From: Pristionchus mayeri | Taxonomy: Eukaryota; Nematoda; Chromadorea; Rhabditida; Neodiplogasteridae | Direction: 5' to 3' | Assembly: GCA_036245805.1 (NCBI GenBank) | Contig: BTRK01000005.1 | Coordinates: 48,910,553-48,974,552, forward strand | Length of the DNA stretch: 64,000 bases | Part shown: piece after piece, positions 12,841 through 23,476 of the stretch | Layout: every line of letters begins with the position of its first letter | How positions within the stretch are numbered: position 1 is the stretch's first letter | Notes under the pieces: generated by a model | What the model saw: the letters and a program-made list of their open reading frames with translations, nothing else | What the model was told of the DNA's origin: nothing | Database searches by the model: none | Position numbers and translations under genes: made by a program

Positions 12841-15800
12841 TCACAATGAGAATGGTTGAAGGCGATACGTTTCCGAACAGGAGCTCATTCCCGGGTAGAA
12901 GACCTGCAATTTTCAAATTCGTTGCCGATTTGAAAAAAAAAATTATTATCGACAAGCGAGGGAATAATGAAAGTTTTCTCGAAATGAATCGTCCAAGGTT
13001 TTAGAAGTTCCGAAACTTCCTCACAGGGTAAGGCGGATAGTAGGGATACTGCACGCTGTATTTGCTTGCAGCTGCATCTCCAAGATACCAAGGCAGAGCA
13101 AGATCTTGAACATCCAAAGTTCACCGAGAACTTGTGAAGTTAGTTGAAATTTAAATTTTGCGCATTTCAGTTTTGCTATTACTGCTTTTAATAACCAACT
13201 ATCGTTGCATATTGCCTACCGCCGAGTTGCACTGGGGTGTATCTGCAGCCGCGGCATCGTATGGATATTGCGGCATCGGGAATGGCTGAAAAAAGGGGCT
13301 GATAGGTGTCTCCAACAATCTTGCTCATTCCCGCTCTCATTTCCCCATCCATCCCCCGTCCATCGATCTATCCATATCTCATCGAATCGATTGCCGAGTA
13401 ATCGTCTAACTATCTCCCCGGTAGTGCTATCCCGCTATTCCTAACAAGGAAAGGCCGCGAGGGTAAGGTGGAGTTTTTAGATGACCTCTGCGGATGGCTG
13501 GGTGGTTCGGGACAAAAAAAACGGTTTTACACCTCTCCCCACTATGAGCCCAGACATCCACAGAGGTCCTCAGCAGATATGGAACACGTAGAAGTTCATA
13601 GAATTTGATGCTCTTTCGATCCCGCTATGTCTCATCCAAAAACTCCACCTTACCCTCGCGGCCTTTCCTTGTAAGCTGAGAGAAAATCTCGAATTGGCGG
13701 ATTGGCCTACCCTTTGATCGCATGCAGGAGGCATCACCCAAGTGTTGTAGCAAGGAGGGAGTGTGACTCCAGGATAAATTAAAGACTGGTTCTGATAATT
13801 TGGCATCTGAAATGTAGCATGCCTTTAATCACTAGAGAATCGCCGTCCAAAATTAGAGGTTGATGAAGTAACTGACATAAGCGTCGGACACTGGAAAGCA
13901 TGGAGTATTCATCGACAAGTCAGAGAATGGTATGGTTGAGGAGGAAGGGGCAGACACGGCTGTATCCTTCTCATTCATGATATATGGAGCGGTTCTCGTA
14001 GATTCTGGTCCTCAACGCTAGTCGCGAGCGGTGGGGGTGCGCACTCCGTCCCCCCGTCTCCCCCTCGGCCAGTCTCCCTCTCCCAGCAGCTTTGGCAAGC
14101 GGGAGTTGTAAGCCACCTCGATGGGTCGTCCATTCTACGTCGGCACGCTGAACACCCGGACACTCGCGCCACGAGAGAAGCTTCAAGAGATCGAGCTTGC
14201 CCTCTCCCAGATCAAGTGGGACGTTGTTGCTGTGCAAGAAGCGAGGATTGTGGGTTGTGCCTCCTTCAATCTTACGTCTTCAGGCATAGTCCTATTCCAC
14301 TCGGGAGGTTCCACCGCCCACCATGGTGTGGCATTCCTCATCCGTGCCCACCTCGCAAGAGAAGCTGTGTTCCAAGGCCTCTCCGATCGACTCGCCACTC
14401 TGCTCCTTCCCAACCATCGTCTCTTCCTCGTCTGCGCGTATGCGCCAACATCAGACTACGATGATACGGACTACGATGAGTTCATGGACAAGGTCGAGAC
14501 CGCTCTGCAGAGTGCGCCAAGAGGATACATGCCAGTCCTGGTCGGGGATATGAACTGTCGAGTTGCACGCGAGCCAGGCAATGAAAGATTTGTCGGCAAG
14601 TACGCATCTCCGACCCCGAACTCACGTGGGCGGACCTTCACAGAAGTTTGCGTGAGAAACCGGCTGCGCATCCAAAACACATTTCCCGAGAGAAGACACG
14701 GCAGGATATGGACCTGGCGGTCACCAAACGGCTCAACTTTTCACCAGATGGACTTCGTTGCAACGCCTGTATCGGCGAGAGTTGTCAACTGTGGTGTTGT
14801 TGGTCGCTTTGAGTTTGACTCCGATCATCGCCTTGTCCGACTATGCCTCTCCCTCCCCAACAAGATGCGGAAGCAACGATGCAAGAAGCGGTTGGAATTC
14901 GATAAAACCGCCTTCACTGCAAATGCAAATCTCCTTGCTTCCCTGCCCCTTGCCCGTCCAACCTCAGCCATTGACGCCTATCACAAGATTCAAGCGTTTA
15001 CGAAGACTGCGGCAAGCAACTGTTGGCGAGATCGGCACTCCCCTCCATGGATATCTCGCGAAACCCGAAATCTTCTGGCCCAGCGACACCTTCTCCGATC
15101 CAATCCGCAATCCAACGTAGCCCACTCCGTCACATGCCGAGCTGCCCGAATGAGTCTCTCGAACGACATCAGAAGGAGAAAAGAATCACAAGCAAGGCAA
15201 GCTGCAATAATGGGTAGAAGCATTGTCAAGTCAATGCTCAACTTGCAATCATCCCGAAAGAGACTACTAGTCCCCGACGCAGTTACTGGTGCTCTCTCAC
15301 AAGAAGCAACAAAGCTCGCCGTCCGTACTTTCTTCGAGGAACTCTACAATGCTACAGTTGAAATGCCACTGACGATCCCTCCTCATCCGCCTTTCCCTCT
15401 TCCACCCTTCCAAATCGATGAGACAGGAGATGCGCTTTCTCGCCTCAAATGCGGACATTCGCCCGGTTCCGATTCAATTCTGCCCGATATGCTGTACCTC
15501 TCTCGAGATCACCTCGCCCCAGTGCTCGCGGACTTGCTCAACCACCTAACAGCCGGTGACTCAGTGCCCCAACATTTAGTCGAAGCTGTCGTGTCTCTTA
15601 TCCACAAGAAAGGTGACCCTACAAACATCAGCAACTTCAGACCTATCTCGCTGCTTACCGTAACCCTGAAGGCTGCAACCCGTGTGATCTTGAGAAGAAT
15701 GGAGAAATCGCTTGAAGAGACTGAGTCCTCCACCCAAACTGGCTTTCGGAAAGGGCGCAGTACCCTCAATAACATACACGCTGTAAAGCAAGTAGCAGAG

Positions 15801-18692
15801 CGTGCCCACGAATACGGTATTCCGTTGTATCTCGGTTTCGTGGACTTCCGTAAGGCATTCGATTGTGTGGAGTGGAGTGCGGTATGGCAATCCCTATGGA
15901 TATCTGGGGTCCATCCTACCCTCATCCACCTCCTCCGCCGCCTCTACGAGTCCTCGACAACCCTCATCCGAGTCAACGAGGATCTCGTCCTAGTCAGAAT
16001 CAGAAGAGGAGTTCGTCAAGGCGACACCCTTTCCCCTCGCTTGTTCAACGTAGTCCTTCGCTCAGCAATGAATGACATCGATTGGGAGAATGATGGACTC
16101 AAGATTGATGGGAGAAACCTAAGCCACCTTGAGTACGCGGATGACATCGTCCTAATTGCAAAATCAAGGCCTGAACTGAAGCGAATGTTGAGGAAGCTAA
16201 TGGAGGCATGCTCACGCGTCGGTCTAGAAGTAAATGCTTCCAAAACCGTTCTTCTCACATCGTGTAGCACCACTCGAGCACCCATTACAATTGACAATCT
16301 GACATTCAACTTTGTCCCTTCCACTACATATCTTGGTGGGAGAATCTCGCTCCCCCTCGATCACTCGGATGAAATTGAGCACCGGATACGCCTGGGATGG
16401 CTCGCTTGGTCCAAGCTCTCTACTCTGCTCTCTTCTCGCCTGCTTCCTATGAAGACTAAGAGGAGACTCTTCGAAAGTTGTATCTCTTCAACAGTGCTTT
16501 ACGGGTCAGAAGTCTGGGCGCTGCGAGCCAGTGAAAAGGAACGGCTTAGTGTGACTCAAAGAAAAATGGAGCGAAAAATGTTGGGCATAACTCTGATGGA
16601 TCGATGGAGAAACGAGAACGTGCGCAATGCGACGAAAGTGCGGGATTGGAACAAAGAAGCGCTGAAAAGGAAAGCTCAGTGGGCGTTGAAGATTAGGAGA
16701 ATGGAGCTAGATGAGTGGACCAGAGCGACTACGGTATGGATCCCCTACAACAGGAGCCGTCCCCAGGGTCAGCCGAGAACGCGTTGGCGAGATGACCTCA
16801 GAAGAACAATTGGCCCCCACTGGTGGTCTGCAACGACCGACGAATTCCGACCTATCCTCACCTAGCGTTAACGCTTGAAGTGATAAATATTGATTGATCT
16901 CGTAGAGTCAGCGATTATTGGGGAAGTCGAATCGGTTTCTTTCGGATTTCCTGGAATCGTTGGGTCGTACGATCAAGTTTTTATTAATGGTTTTCTCAAT
17001 TTTTTTTTGCAATAGTTTATTTCAAAAATAATCGAATGGTTCCACTTTTAGTTCTCATCAGAAGTTTCTCATAAGATGGCAATAATCGAACCAAGTGGGC
17101 AAATCGATCGATAGATGGCACAGGTCACTTGCCTGATGTAGCGGAACCGACTGATCTTCTACTATTGCCCATTTTAGCTGCCTGCCGGTCTTTTGAACGA
17201 CGATTTTTGAAACAAATCTGAACATTAATCACTAAAGAATCGCCGTGCAAAATTAGAGGTTGTTGCAGTGACTCACAGAAGCGTCGGATACTGGCAAGAA
17301 TGGAGTATTCATCGAAGGGTAAGAACATTGCATGGCTGAGGAGGGAGGGGCAGGCACGGATGCATCCTTCTCACTCATGTTATACGGAGCAGTTCTCGTA
17401 GAGTCAGCGATTATTGGGGAAGTCGAATCGTTTTCGTCTGGAGAAAGAAAGAATGGAGAGAATGGAGTATTCATCGACGGGTAAGCGACGGGTTCCTTTG
17501 ATACAATTGTCTCCATCTCATTCTGGATATATGGAGCAGTTGTCGTAGAGTCAGGGTAGGTACGGATGATTGGGGAAGTCGAACCTTTTCCCTTCGAAGA
17601 GCCTGAAATCATTAGGTCGTATGATCAAACTTCTGATGAGAACACAACAATACGTGTATCCTTCAATGTTTTTTTTTTCTAATATTTTCGCAATTCCAAC
17701 ATTTTCATTAAGTTTATTTCAAAAATCGCTCCGAATGGTACCACTTTTAGTTGGCATCTGAAGCACATCATTTTACGGTAATAATCGAACAAGTGGAGAA
17801 ATATATCGATCGATAGATGTCATAGGTCACTTGCCTGATTTAGCGGATCCGACTGATGTTTGAATATCGACCATTTTATCTGCCTGTCGGTCTTTCGCGC
17901 GACGATTTTTGAACCAAATCTGAACATATGAGTGAACATATTACTTCAGTATCACAATTTCAAGTAGGATATGCAATTCGAGGCAAGATAACGAGACAAC
18001 TACGGCTCCTCCTCTCCTACTTTCTCAATCCGAGGAGGAGAGGAGCAGCTGTCACGCTAACTTGTTTCGCAGTGCAAATTTTATAATCTAGAAATATGGC
18101 TTCTCCCATATACTACTTTCTCCTGCAGTCCCAAGTGACATGAAATTTCGTCCCTCCGAGAGGGTTCAGGAGATGGCTCGACCTGATAGACGGGAATAGC
18201 CTTTTTTCCAATAAGAGAACCCTACTAACGCAATATAAAGATACATGCCTATATATGCATCATTCCTACTAGTAAAGCTCACCACAAAATGGGCTTCAAG
18301 AAATTTGAGTTGATCAGCAGTGATGTTGGTCCGCACCCGTTTCCCCGTTCCGTCCTTAGATTGTAGTTCGAGTAATAATATCACGGTATCTTCATTCTAT
18401 ACAATCTCTCGCCACTCCACCGCTCGAGAGAGGGAGAGAGAGAGTATAGAAGGAAGGAATGTGGTATCGGTCCTCGAACTCTACCTTAGATCGATTGTAT
18501 GAGCGTATTTCTCGATACTTCGGGATGTTGTCGGTGAAAAATCCTCTGCAACAATGCAATTTGTCCAATGTGATGCAAACTATGCATATTTTGAGAGCCT
18601 CCGTTTGTACCAGAGGTACAACCGGATGTTAAAACATGAATTTACTTGGTCACCATTTCGTATTTCAGACGAGAAGGAGCTTTGTTGAACAT
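12841..18692 (-). CDS. divergent K50 homeobox gene, copy A (exon model partly uncertain)
   Basis: Probable homeodomain transcription factor. Exons: 18654-18692 (start), 18283-18354, 18114-18182, 17835-17919, 17277-17602, then 13711-13806, 13220-13285, one near 13025-13110, and 12841-12903 (stop TGA). The homeodomain begins GKRVRTNITADQLKFLE, continues PSRRDEISCHLGL and ends IWFKNRRAKDRQ. Lys at position 50 (WFK) places it with the bicoid/Otx/Gsc-like specificity class, but the rest is too divergent to name. One residue is missing just before IWF (VQ in the sister copies), so helix 3 is a residue short unless another donor is used. The exon 17277-17602 follows a GC donor and is Ser/Thr/Pro-rich, with DST-TAPY and YPSMNTPF each present twice. 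The last exons encode YPYYPPYP and VFYPGMSS, shared with copy B. The junction into the exon near 13.1 kb does not keep phase in my reading. The gene may be damaged. Confidence 0.55.
13441..13680. repeat. hairpin repeat in the homeobox intron
   Basis: Inverted arms share CAAGGAAAGGCCGCGAGGGT and AAGGTGGAGTTTTT, about 100 bases apart in opposite orientation. It lies in the intron between the exons at 13220-13285 and 13711-13806. Confidence 0.8.
14003..16897 (+). mobile_element. full-length RTE-type non-LTR retrotransposon with 9 bp target duplication
   Basis: TCTCGTAGA occurs at both 13994-14002 and 16898-16906, directly flanking the element. The element has a GC-rich 5' leader of about 118 bases, one long open frame (14121-16865) and a 32-base tail containing GTGATAAATATTGATTGA. 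There is no RNase H domain and no long poly(A), as in the RTE clade. The flanks are the two halves of a homeobox exon. Confidence 0.9.
14121..16865 (+). CDS. RTE retrotransposon polyprotein: endonuclease plus reverse transcriptase, 914 aa
   Basis: Single intact frame with no stop or frameshift. The N-terminal third is an apurinic/apyrimidinic-like endonuclease: VGTLNTRTLA near the start, VVAVQEAR with the metal-binding Glu, GDMNCRV, and SDHRLV at its end with the catalytic Asp-His. The C-terminal part is a reverse transcriptase: FRPISLLTV, QTGFRKGRST, FVDFRKAFDCVEW, GVRQGDTLSP, and the catalytic box YADDIVLI. It is followed by a thumb-like region and a C-terminal TRWRDDLRR segment. The length is close to the usual RTE protein of about 1000 residues. 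All key residues are present, so the element may still be mobile or was until very recently. Translation probably starts at the first ATG of the frame. Confidence 0.92.
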   Translation: MGRPFYVGTLNTRTLAPREKLQEIELALSQIKWDVVAVQEARIVGCASFNLTSSGIVLFHSGGSTAHHGVAFLIRAHLAREAVFQGLSDRLATLLLPNHRLFLVCAYAPTSDYDDTDYDEFMDKVETALQSAPRGYMPVLVGDMNCRVAREPGNERFVGKYASPTPNSRGRTFTEVCVRNRLRIQNTFPERRHGRIWTWRSPNGSTFHQMDFVATPVSARVVNCGVVGRFEFDSDHRLVRLCLSLPNKMRKQRCKKRLEFDKTAFTANANLLASLPLARPTSAIDAYHKIQAFTKTAASNCWRDRHSPPWISRETRNLLAQRHLLRSNPQSNVAHSVTCRAARMSLSNDIRRRKESQARQAAIMGRSIVKSMLNLQSSRKRLLVPDAVTGALSQEATKLAVRTFFEELYNATVEMPLTIPPHPPFPLPPFQIDETGDALSRLKCGHSPGSDSILPDMLYLSRDHLAPVLADLLNHLTAGDSVPQHLVEAVVSLIHKKGDPTNISNFRPISLLTVTLKAATRVILRRMEKSLEETESSTQTGFRKGRSTLNNIHAVKQVAERAHEYGIPLYLGFVDFRKAFDCVEWSAVWQSLWISGVHPTLIHLLRRLYESSTTLIRVNEDLVLVRIRRGVRQGDTLSPRLFNVVLRSAMNDIDWENDGLKIDGRNLSHLEYADDIVLIAKSRPELKRMLRKLMEACSRVGLEVNASKTVLLTSCSTTRAPITIDNLTFNFVPSTTYLGGRISLPLDHSDEIEHRIRLGWLAWSKLSTLLSSRLLPMKTKRRLFESCISSTVLYGSEVWALRASEKERLSVTQRKMERKMLGITLMDRWRNENVRNATKVRDWNKEALKRKAQWALKIRRMELDEWTRATTVWIPYNRSRPQGQPRTRWRDDLRRTIGPHWWSATTDEFRPILT
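16898..17217 (-). pseudogene. duplicated homeobox exon pair, second exon split by the RTE
   Basis: 17133-17217 is a second copy of the helix-3 exon (ICFKNRRSKDRQ, Trp-48 changed to Cys) with the same GC donor. 16898-16950 is the start of a second copy of the Ser/Thr-rich exon. Its remainder lies on the other side of the retrotransposon at 13877-14002 and reads APYIMNEKD then SMNTPCFPVSDAY. Together they are a tandem duplication of the 17835-17919 plus 17277-17602 pair. With the RTE in place the exon cannot be read through. Confidence 0.75.
18364..18483. repeat. hairpin repeat, TAG-TCGAG subfamily, diverged
   Basis: Left TAGTTCGAGT and right CTCGAACTCTA ends bracket inverted CTTCATTCTAT stems. 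It lies directly upstream of the first homeobox exon of copy A. Confidence 0.6.
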
Positions 18693-19030
18693 TGTGAAGA
18701 TCTCGGAAACAGTTCCTTAATCGAGAACCGAACTTATAAGCGGGGTGATAGATCAAATGCTCCACTAAGAGTGGATAATGAGCAATGAATATAATTAACA
18801 AATTAATGGGGGTAATCAACTATCAAGTAGTCATAGCAGCATGACTATATTGAGTGCGCGGTAAAATCTTTGCGATCAAAGAGATACACCGAGAAGGGGG
18901 TGAACAATCAGGGCATAATCCGATCGTGCGAAGACACTGAGACCGTTGATGGGACACACTGAGAGAGAATAGCCACACTGAGCCAAAGGGGCGGAGTTGT
19001 GCCCCTCCCGGAGACCGTCGGGAGATATGC
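18693..19030 (-). promoter_or_regulatory. conserved upstream region of homeobox copy A
   Basis: Sequence upstream of the copy A start is repeated upstream of copy C (27880-28215 and again 28370-28520). The shared blocks include TCGATTAA shortly before the ATG, ATCAAAGAGA-ACCGAGAA, and CAAAGGGGCGGAG. Conservation of non-coding DNA between paralogues suggests promoter elements, although recent duplication alone could explain it. Confidence 0.45.
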
Positions 19031-19069
19031 ATGCTACCCCTCTGGCATAGAGATAGAGATGATGTTTCG

Positions 19070-19182
19070 TAGAGTTCGAGAAAAAATACCACGCGCTCTT
19101 CATTATACGTACTCTCTCGCCGATAGGCAGGTCAAGAGAGTGTGTAGAATGAAGAGAGCGTGTTATTATTTCTCGAACTCTA
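19070..19182. repeat. hairpin repeat, TAGAG-TCGAG subfamily
   Basis: Opens TAGAGTTCGAGAAAAAATAC and closes TTTCTCGAACTCTA. The stem is GCGCTCTTCATTATACGTAC and the core ACTCTCTCGCCG. Confidence 0.8.
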
Positions 19183-20009
19183 ATGTTTCGGAAAAATTCG
19201 ATCATCATGTTGCGTGATATCTCTGACTGTGAGAAAATAATCAGATTGCAAAGTCCTAAAAGTTTTCCGCCCATGATAAATATTATTCATAATATGTAGA
19301 GGAAGCATCCGCCCTCACCAAGGATCAGTCAGTATGTGTCATTGATAGTCGTGAATAGATCACTCAGATGAATAGGACTGACGAAATATGGGCGCTCCAG
19401 TGTGAATCCACCCAAATTGACAGTGATCTATCACTGTTTTCCTGCAAGCCCCGTCTCGATAATTGTAAATTCCCTTAACTTTACGTTTACAAGAAGATAG
19501 AAGATGAAGAAACAATTTTTTTGCCAATGAATCAGAAAAAGCGATCGAACATTTATCAAATGTTTTCAGATTTATTTAGTTACCTCTAAAGTCTTGCCTA
19601 GAAAATGAGGAGCACCTAGTCAAGAGTTGGAGCAGATGGGGTGATACTAAAGCGATACCGCCATTCCCTCTGGTTCCATCCCATCTCAATCAGTCCCAAT
19701 TTGTCATGGGTCAGCATAATCTCCACCCGAAAGTGATCTTCTTCTCTTTTCTCTTCCATACACCTCCTAATCCAATACCGCTGCTGGGTATTGTTATGGT
19801 CCCTTTTGTTGAGTATTGTCGCCGATGTGCGAGAGAGGTTGCTAGGAAGGAACAAAGTATTAGTTGCTGGGGAAATGAATTAAATTGCGTTTCATAAATA
19901 CTGCATTGGTTATCAGATACCTTCCTAATCCGCGCCGAGATATCGCTTCACAAAATACCGCCTTGTTATGGTTCTCTTTCAGATACTTGCCGCCAATGTG
20001 CGAGGGGCG

Positions 20010-20103
20010 GAGCAATCGTCTGACTCTCTTCAGTTTGCACGCTCTCTCGTCTCTATGATCGGCGAGAGAGCGTGCAAACTGAAGAGAGTCAGACCATTGC
20101 TCG
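20010..20103. repeat. hairpin repeat, GAGCAATCGTCTGAC subfamily
   Basis: Palindrome with stem AGCAATCGTCTGACTCTCTT and inner stem CAGTTTGCACGCTCTCTCG. Very similar copies lie at 21045-21137 and 29968-30060. Confidence 0.85.
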
Positions 20104-20399
20104 AGAGGCGTGTCTAGGAAGGGTCAGGTTGCTCAGGCAATTGTTACGTTTCGTTTCACCAATGTCGCGGCTAAGAATCCAGTGGAGGAGGCGTGACGAA
20201 ATGGTCTTCAGTAGAAAATGAGGGCAAAAATAGTTGTCGAGTCGTGGAAATCATAATATGCGGCCAAATGCAATCGAAATAACTTAAAATGCAGGTTGTA
20301 AAACTGTTGTCGAAATATCGATTTAGAGCGATGGTGCCACCAGGACCAATCTACACATGTTTGCATATTTTCAAAATGAGCTCAAATCAGATTTTATCG

Positions 20400-23300
20400 T
20401 TAGAAACAGTCTTGGATAGACAATCGGACACTTGGATGCGTAAAGTGATCGGAGGAAATATGAGTAATATTTATTGATCTCTCGTTGAAAAAGTGAAACC
20501 CTTGTGAAGGGGAGAAGTGAATATTGAGTAGAAGGAGGGCAAACGTGTCCGAAAAGGAGCTCATTCCCGGGTAGAAAACCTGCAATTTTAGAATTCGTTG
20601 CAGATTTGCAAAAAAAACAATATTGTCGACAAGCGAGGGAATACGAAGATTGCTCGAAATGAAAAGTAAGAAGATCAGAAACCTCCTCACAGGGTAAGGG
20701 GCATAGTACGGGTACTGCACGACGTACTGGGTCGAGGATGCAGCTGCTGTAAATGCTGCAGCATAGGTCGGGTCCGACGACTCATGTTGCGGGAGCGACT
20801 GAAGTGGATTGTTTGCATACTTTTTCGAGTCTAGCAATCTCGATCAGATGATCGACTTTCCTACCATAGGACTGTAGAAATACGTCATCCAAGGGTTGTA
20901 TGGTGTGAGCGAAGGTGGGGTAGCAAAAGATGAAGAGGGAGGCGGATTCAGATCATTTGAATTCTGAAATATATTATGTCATTGGCTCACGCTGTTCATG
21001 CTCTAGGCTGGTCGTGTAGCGATATAGAGCATATCACGAAGAAAGAGTAATCGTCTGACTCTCTTCAGTTTGCACGCTCTCTCGTATCTCTGACCGGCGA
21101 GAGAGTGTGCAAACCGAAGAGAGTCTGACCATCGCTCCGAAGAAAGATGCGTTTCTCGAACTTTTGTGATCACCCTCACATCGGTTAACTTACATCGGAA
21201 ATGGATGAGGATGAGGGCTGTGGCGGGGTGACTCCAGAAGAAGTAGGAGTCGGAAAATCCCGCATCTTAAGTATTATATAATCAGATAGTCAGTAATCAC
21301 TAAATTTCGAAATCATCTCCTCATTCTATAACTTCTCTTGACCGGCTAATATAAGAGAACGTGTATAGGTGAAGAGCGCGTTGTACCTTTTTTGTACTCG
21401 AACTCACATAAGTGCAGCAAATAGATGAGCAAGGCGAGGTCAATGTCGAAATCGACATTCGGCCTGTTTAATCTGTCAGAAATCTGCGAGAAAAGTTGCG
21501 TAAAAAGTTCGCGAACTTCTGATTCTCTCCTGTTCGTGTGCTCTCTCTTTTTCTCTAACCAGGTCGTTGAAAAGTTCACGAACTTTTCGACGAACTATGT
21601 TCGAAATTCGTACTTTTCTTTTGTTTTACTTATGTTTAGGGATTATTTTTGCGTTTAGCTTAAGAATACTTTGAAGGAAAACCTTCCCTTAGCTGGAATA
21701 GCTTCAGAATACAGCGTAGTGAAAGTAAACACGGTTGGAGTAATTTTTTCGATTATGGGTCACCACTTTCACCACCCTGTAATGTCAAGCTATTCCGTCA
21801 GAGGGAAGGTTGTCCTTATAGCAGTCATAAGTTAAAAGCAAAAATAATTGATAAAAATAAGTAAAACAAAAGAAAAGTACGAATTTCGAACAAATTTAGG
21901 CTGGTTTTTAACGAACTTTTCAAGGAGCTGCGTGAAAAGTTAGAGAAAGGCGAGAGAGCACGCGTTGTCGAGAGAGGGAAAAGGAAGTAAACAATCACTG
22001 CTTCCTTTTCCCTCTCTCAAGAACGCGTTCTCTCTCGCCTTTCTCTAACTTTTCACGCAGCTCCTTGAAAAGTTCGTTAAAAACCGGCATAAATTCTTTC
22101 GAAATTCGTACTTTTCTTTTGTTTTACTTATTTTCATCAATTATTTTTGCTTTTAACTTATGACTGCTTATAAGGACAACCTTCCCTCTAATGGAATAGC
22201 TTGATATTACAGGTTGGTTAAAGTGGTGACCCATAATCGAAAAAAATATTCCCACCGTGTTTACTTTCACTACGCTGTATTCTGAAGCTATTCCAGCTAA
22301 GGGAAGGTTGTCCTTTAAAGTATTCATAAGCTAAACGCAAAAATAATCCCTAAAATTAAGTAAAACAAAAGAAAAGCACGAATTTCGAACATAGTTCGTC
22401 GAAAAGTTCGTGAACTTTTCAACGACCTGGTTAGAGAAAGAGAGAGAGTACACGAACAGGAGAGAATCAGAAGTTCGCGAACTTTTTACGCAACTTTTTA
22501 CGCAACTTTTCTCGCATCTTTTTGACAGATTAAACAGGCCGATTGTATTCGAAGGTGACCTCATCGTACTCGTAGATGACGTCATCTTAGTCGTCGATGT
22601 CGTCATCGAGACGACACAGGAAGATACGGAGGGAGGAGAAGCGACGGTTGAATTGCTCTCGTCACTGACGTAGGAGGTGGTTGTGGTGGAGTCAGGGAGG
22701 AGCCGGCGTAGAGTGAGAACAGATCAGCAACTGAAATCGATAGATACATAGCATGAATAGGTGGAAACTAGAGTCCGAGAAGCGAAACCACGCTATCTTC
22801 ATTCTTTCGACCGACTAAACGGTGAGAGTGTTTAGAATGAAAAGAGCATGGTATCATTTCTCGAACTCTAAGGACGAAACATTTGTAAAGATTCGTTAAC
22901 GATTGTAAAGATTGTAACGTGCCGGGTGTAGAAGTCGATCTATTGGGTCCGTTAATTGTATCTTCGCGCATCGTTCGATATTTCACACGACGATTTTTGA
23001 ACCAAATCTGCAGATATGAATGTTCACAATTTAGGCAACCGCCTCTTTATTCTACACACTCTCATCAAGCCAAATGAGACCTTGGCATCGAGTGTCGAAC
23101 TCCATTTAATGTGATCACCTGAACATTCTTTTGATGAAGGCCTAATTTGAGTGCGATCGCCTCTCTCCTTTCAACGTCGGGATTTTGGCCGCGCTGAAAA
23201 GATGCAAGATTTAACTCTCCTGCGTGACCTCTCTTTTTTTCTCTCATTGGAAAATGTGAATCTTTTTATCTGGTAGGTTACAAACGCTCTGCCAGCTATT

Positions 23301-23452
23301 TAGCGGACATGAAACATATCCAGAAAGGCTACATAAATTTTCCAATGAGATAACTCAAGATGTTTGCTTTTCTAACTCACAGCGAACTCGTGCTCAAAAA
23401 CGTTGACTTGATCTGCATTAAAGTCGATCCGCACCCGCTTCCGAGTTGCCAC
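20400..23452 (-). CDS. divergent K50 homeobox gene, copy B (5' exon not found, C-terminus altered)
   Basis: Exons seen: 23381-23452 (RKRVRIDFNADQ...EHEFA), 23119-23193 (QNPDVERREAIALKLGL, NVQ), helix-3 exon from 23007 (IWFKNRRVKYR), a possible exon near 22612-22732, 21194-21265 (FPTPTSSGVTPPQPSS), 20865-20963 (NSNDLNPPPS, PYNPWMTYFYSPM), 20691-20798 (Ala-rich, then QYPYYAPYP), and a last exon from 20579. The homeodomain is full length with Lys-50. Most junctions keep phase, but the one out of the helix-3 exon is not settled. The last exon lacks the stop that ends copy A (an indel shifts frame), so the frame runs on to 20400 past an AATAAA near 20475. This suggests a damaged or altered tail. 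No first coding exon like those of copies A and C was recognised upstream. Confidence 0.5.
21045..21137. repeat. hairpin repeat, ATCGTCTGAC subfamily
   Basis: Same sequence family as 20010-20103, with matching 20-base outer stem and CACGCTCTCTCG core. It is within an intron of homeobox copy B. Confidence 0.85.
21460..22541. mobile_element. 1.1 kb palindromic element, CGGCCTGTTTAATCTGTCA ends, copy 1
   Basis: Starts CGGCCTGTTTAATCTGTCAG and ends with its inverse, flanked by ATT on both sides (3 bp target duplication). The left and right halves are inverted repeats that themselves contain smaller inverted modules (ACCTTCCCTTAGCTGGAATA and its partner GATGGAATAGCTTGA-type block). No transposase frame. 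It is inserted in an intron of homeobox copy B. Confidence 0.8.
22769..22870. repeat. hairpin repeat, TAGAG-TCGAG subfamily
   Basis: Opens TAGAGTCCGAGAAGC and closes CTCGAACTCTA with GCTATCTTCATTCT inverted stems. It overlaps the region where the donor of the copy B helix-3 exon should lie. Confidence 0.65.
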
Positions 23453-23476
23453 CTTAGACCTTGGATTATTTACAGG

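Noticed and set aside
13971..16324. Many 60-140 codon frames overlapping the retrotransposon
   Set aside because: They are shadows of the single 914-codon frame.
22331..22606. Ser/Thr-rich minus-strand frame as a homeobox tail exon
   Set aside because: An in-frame TGA follows the only nearby acceptor, and the frame continues straight into the palindromic element.
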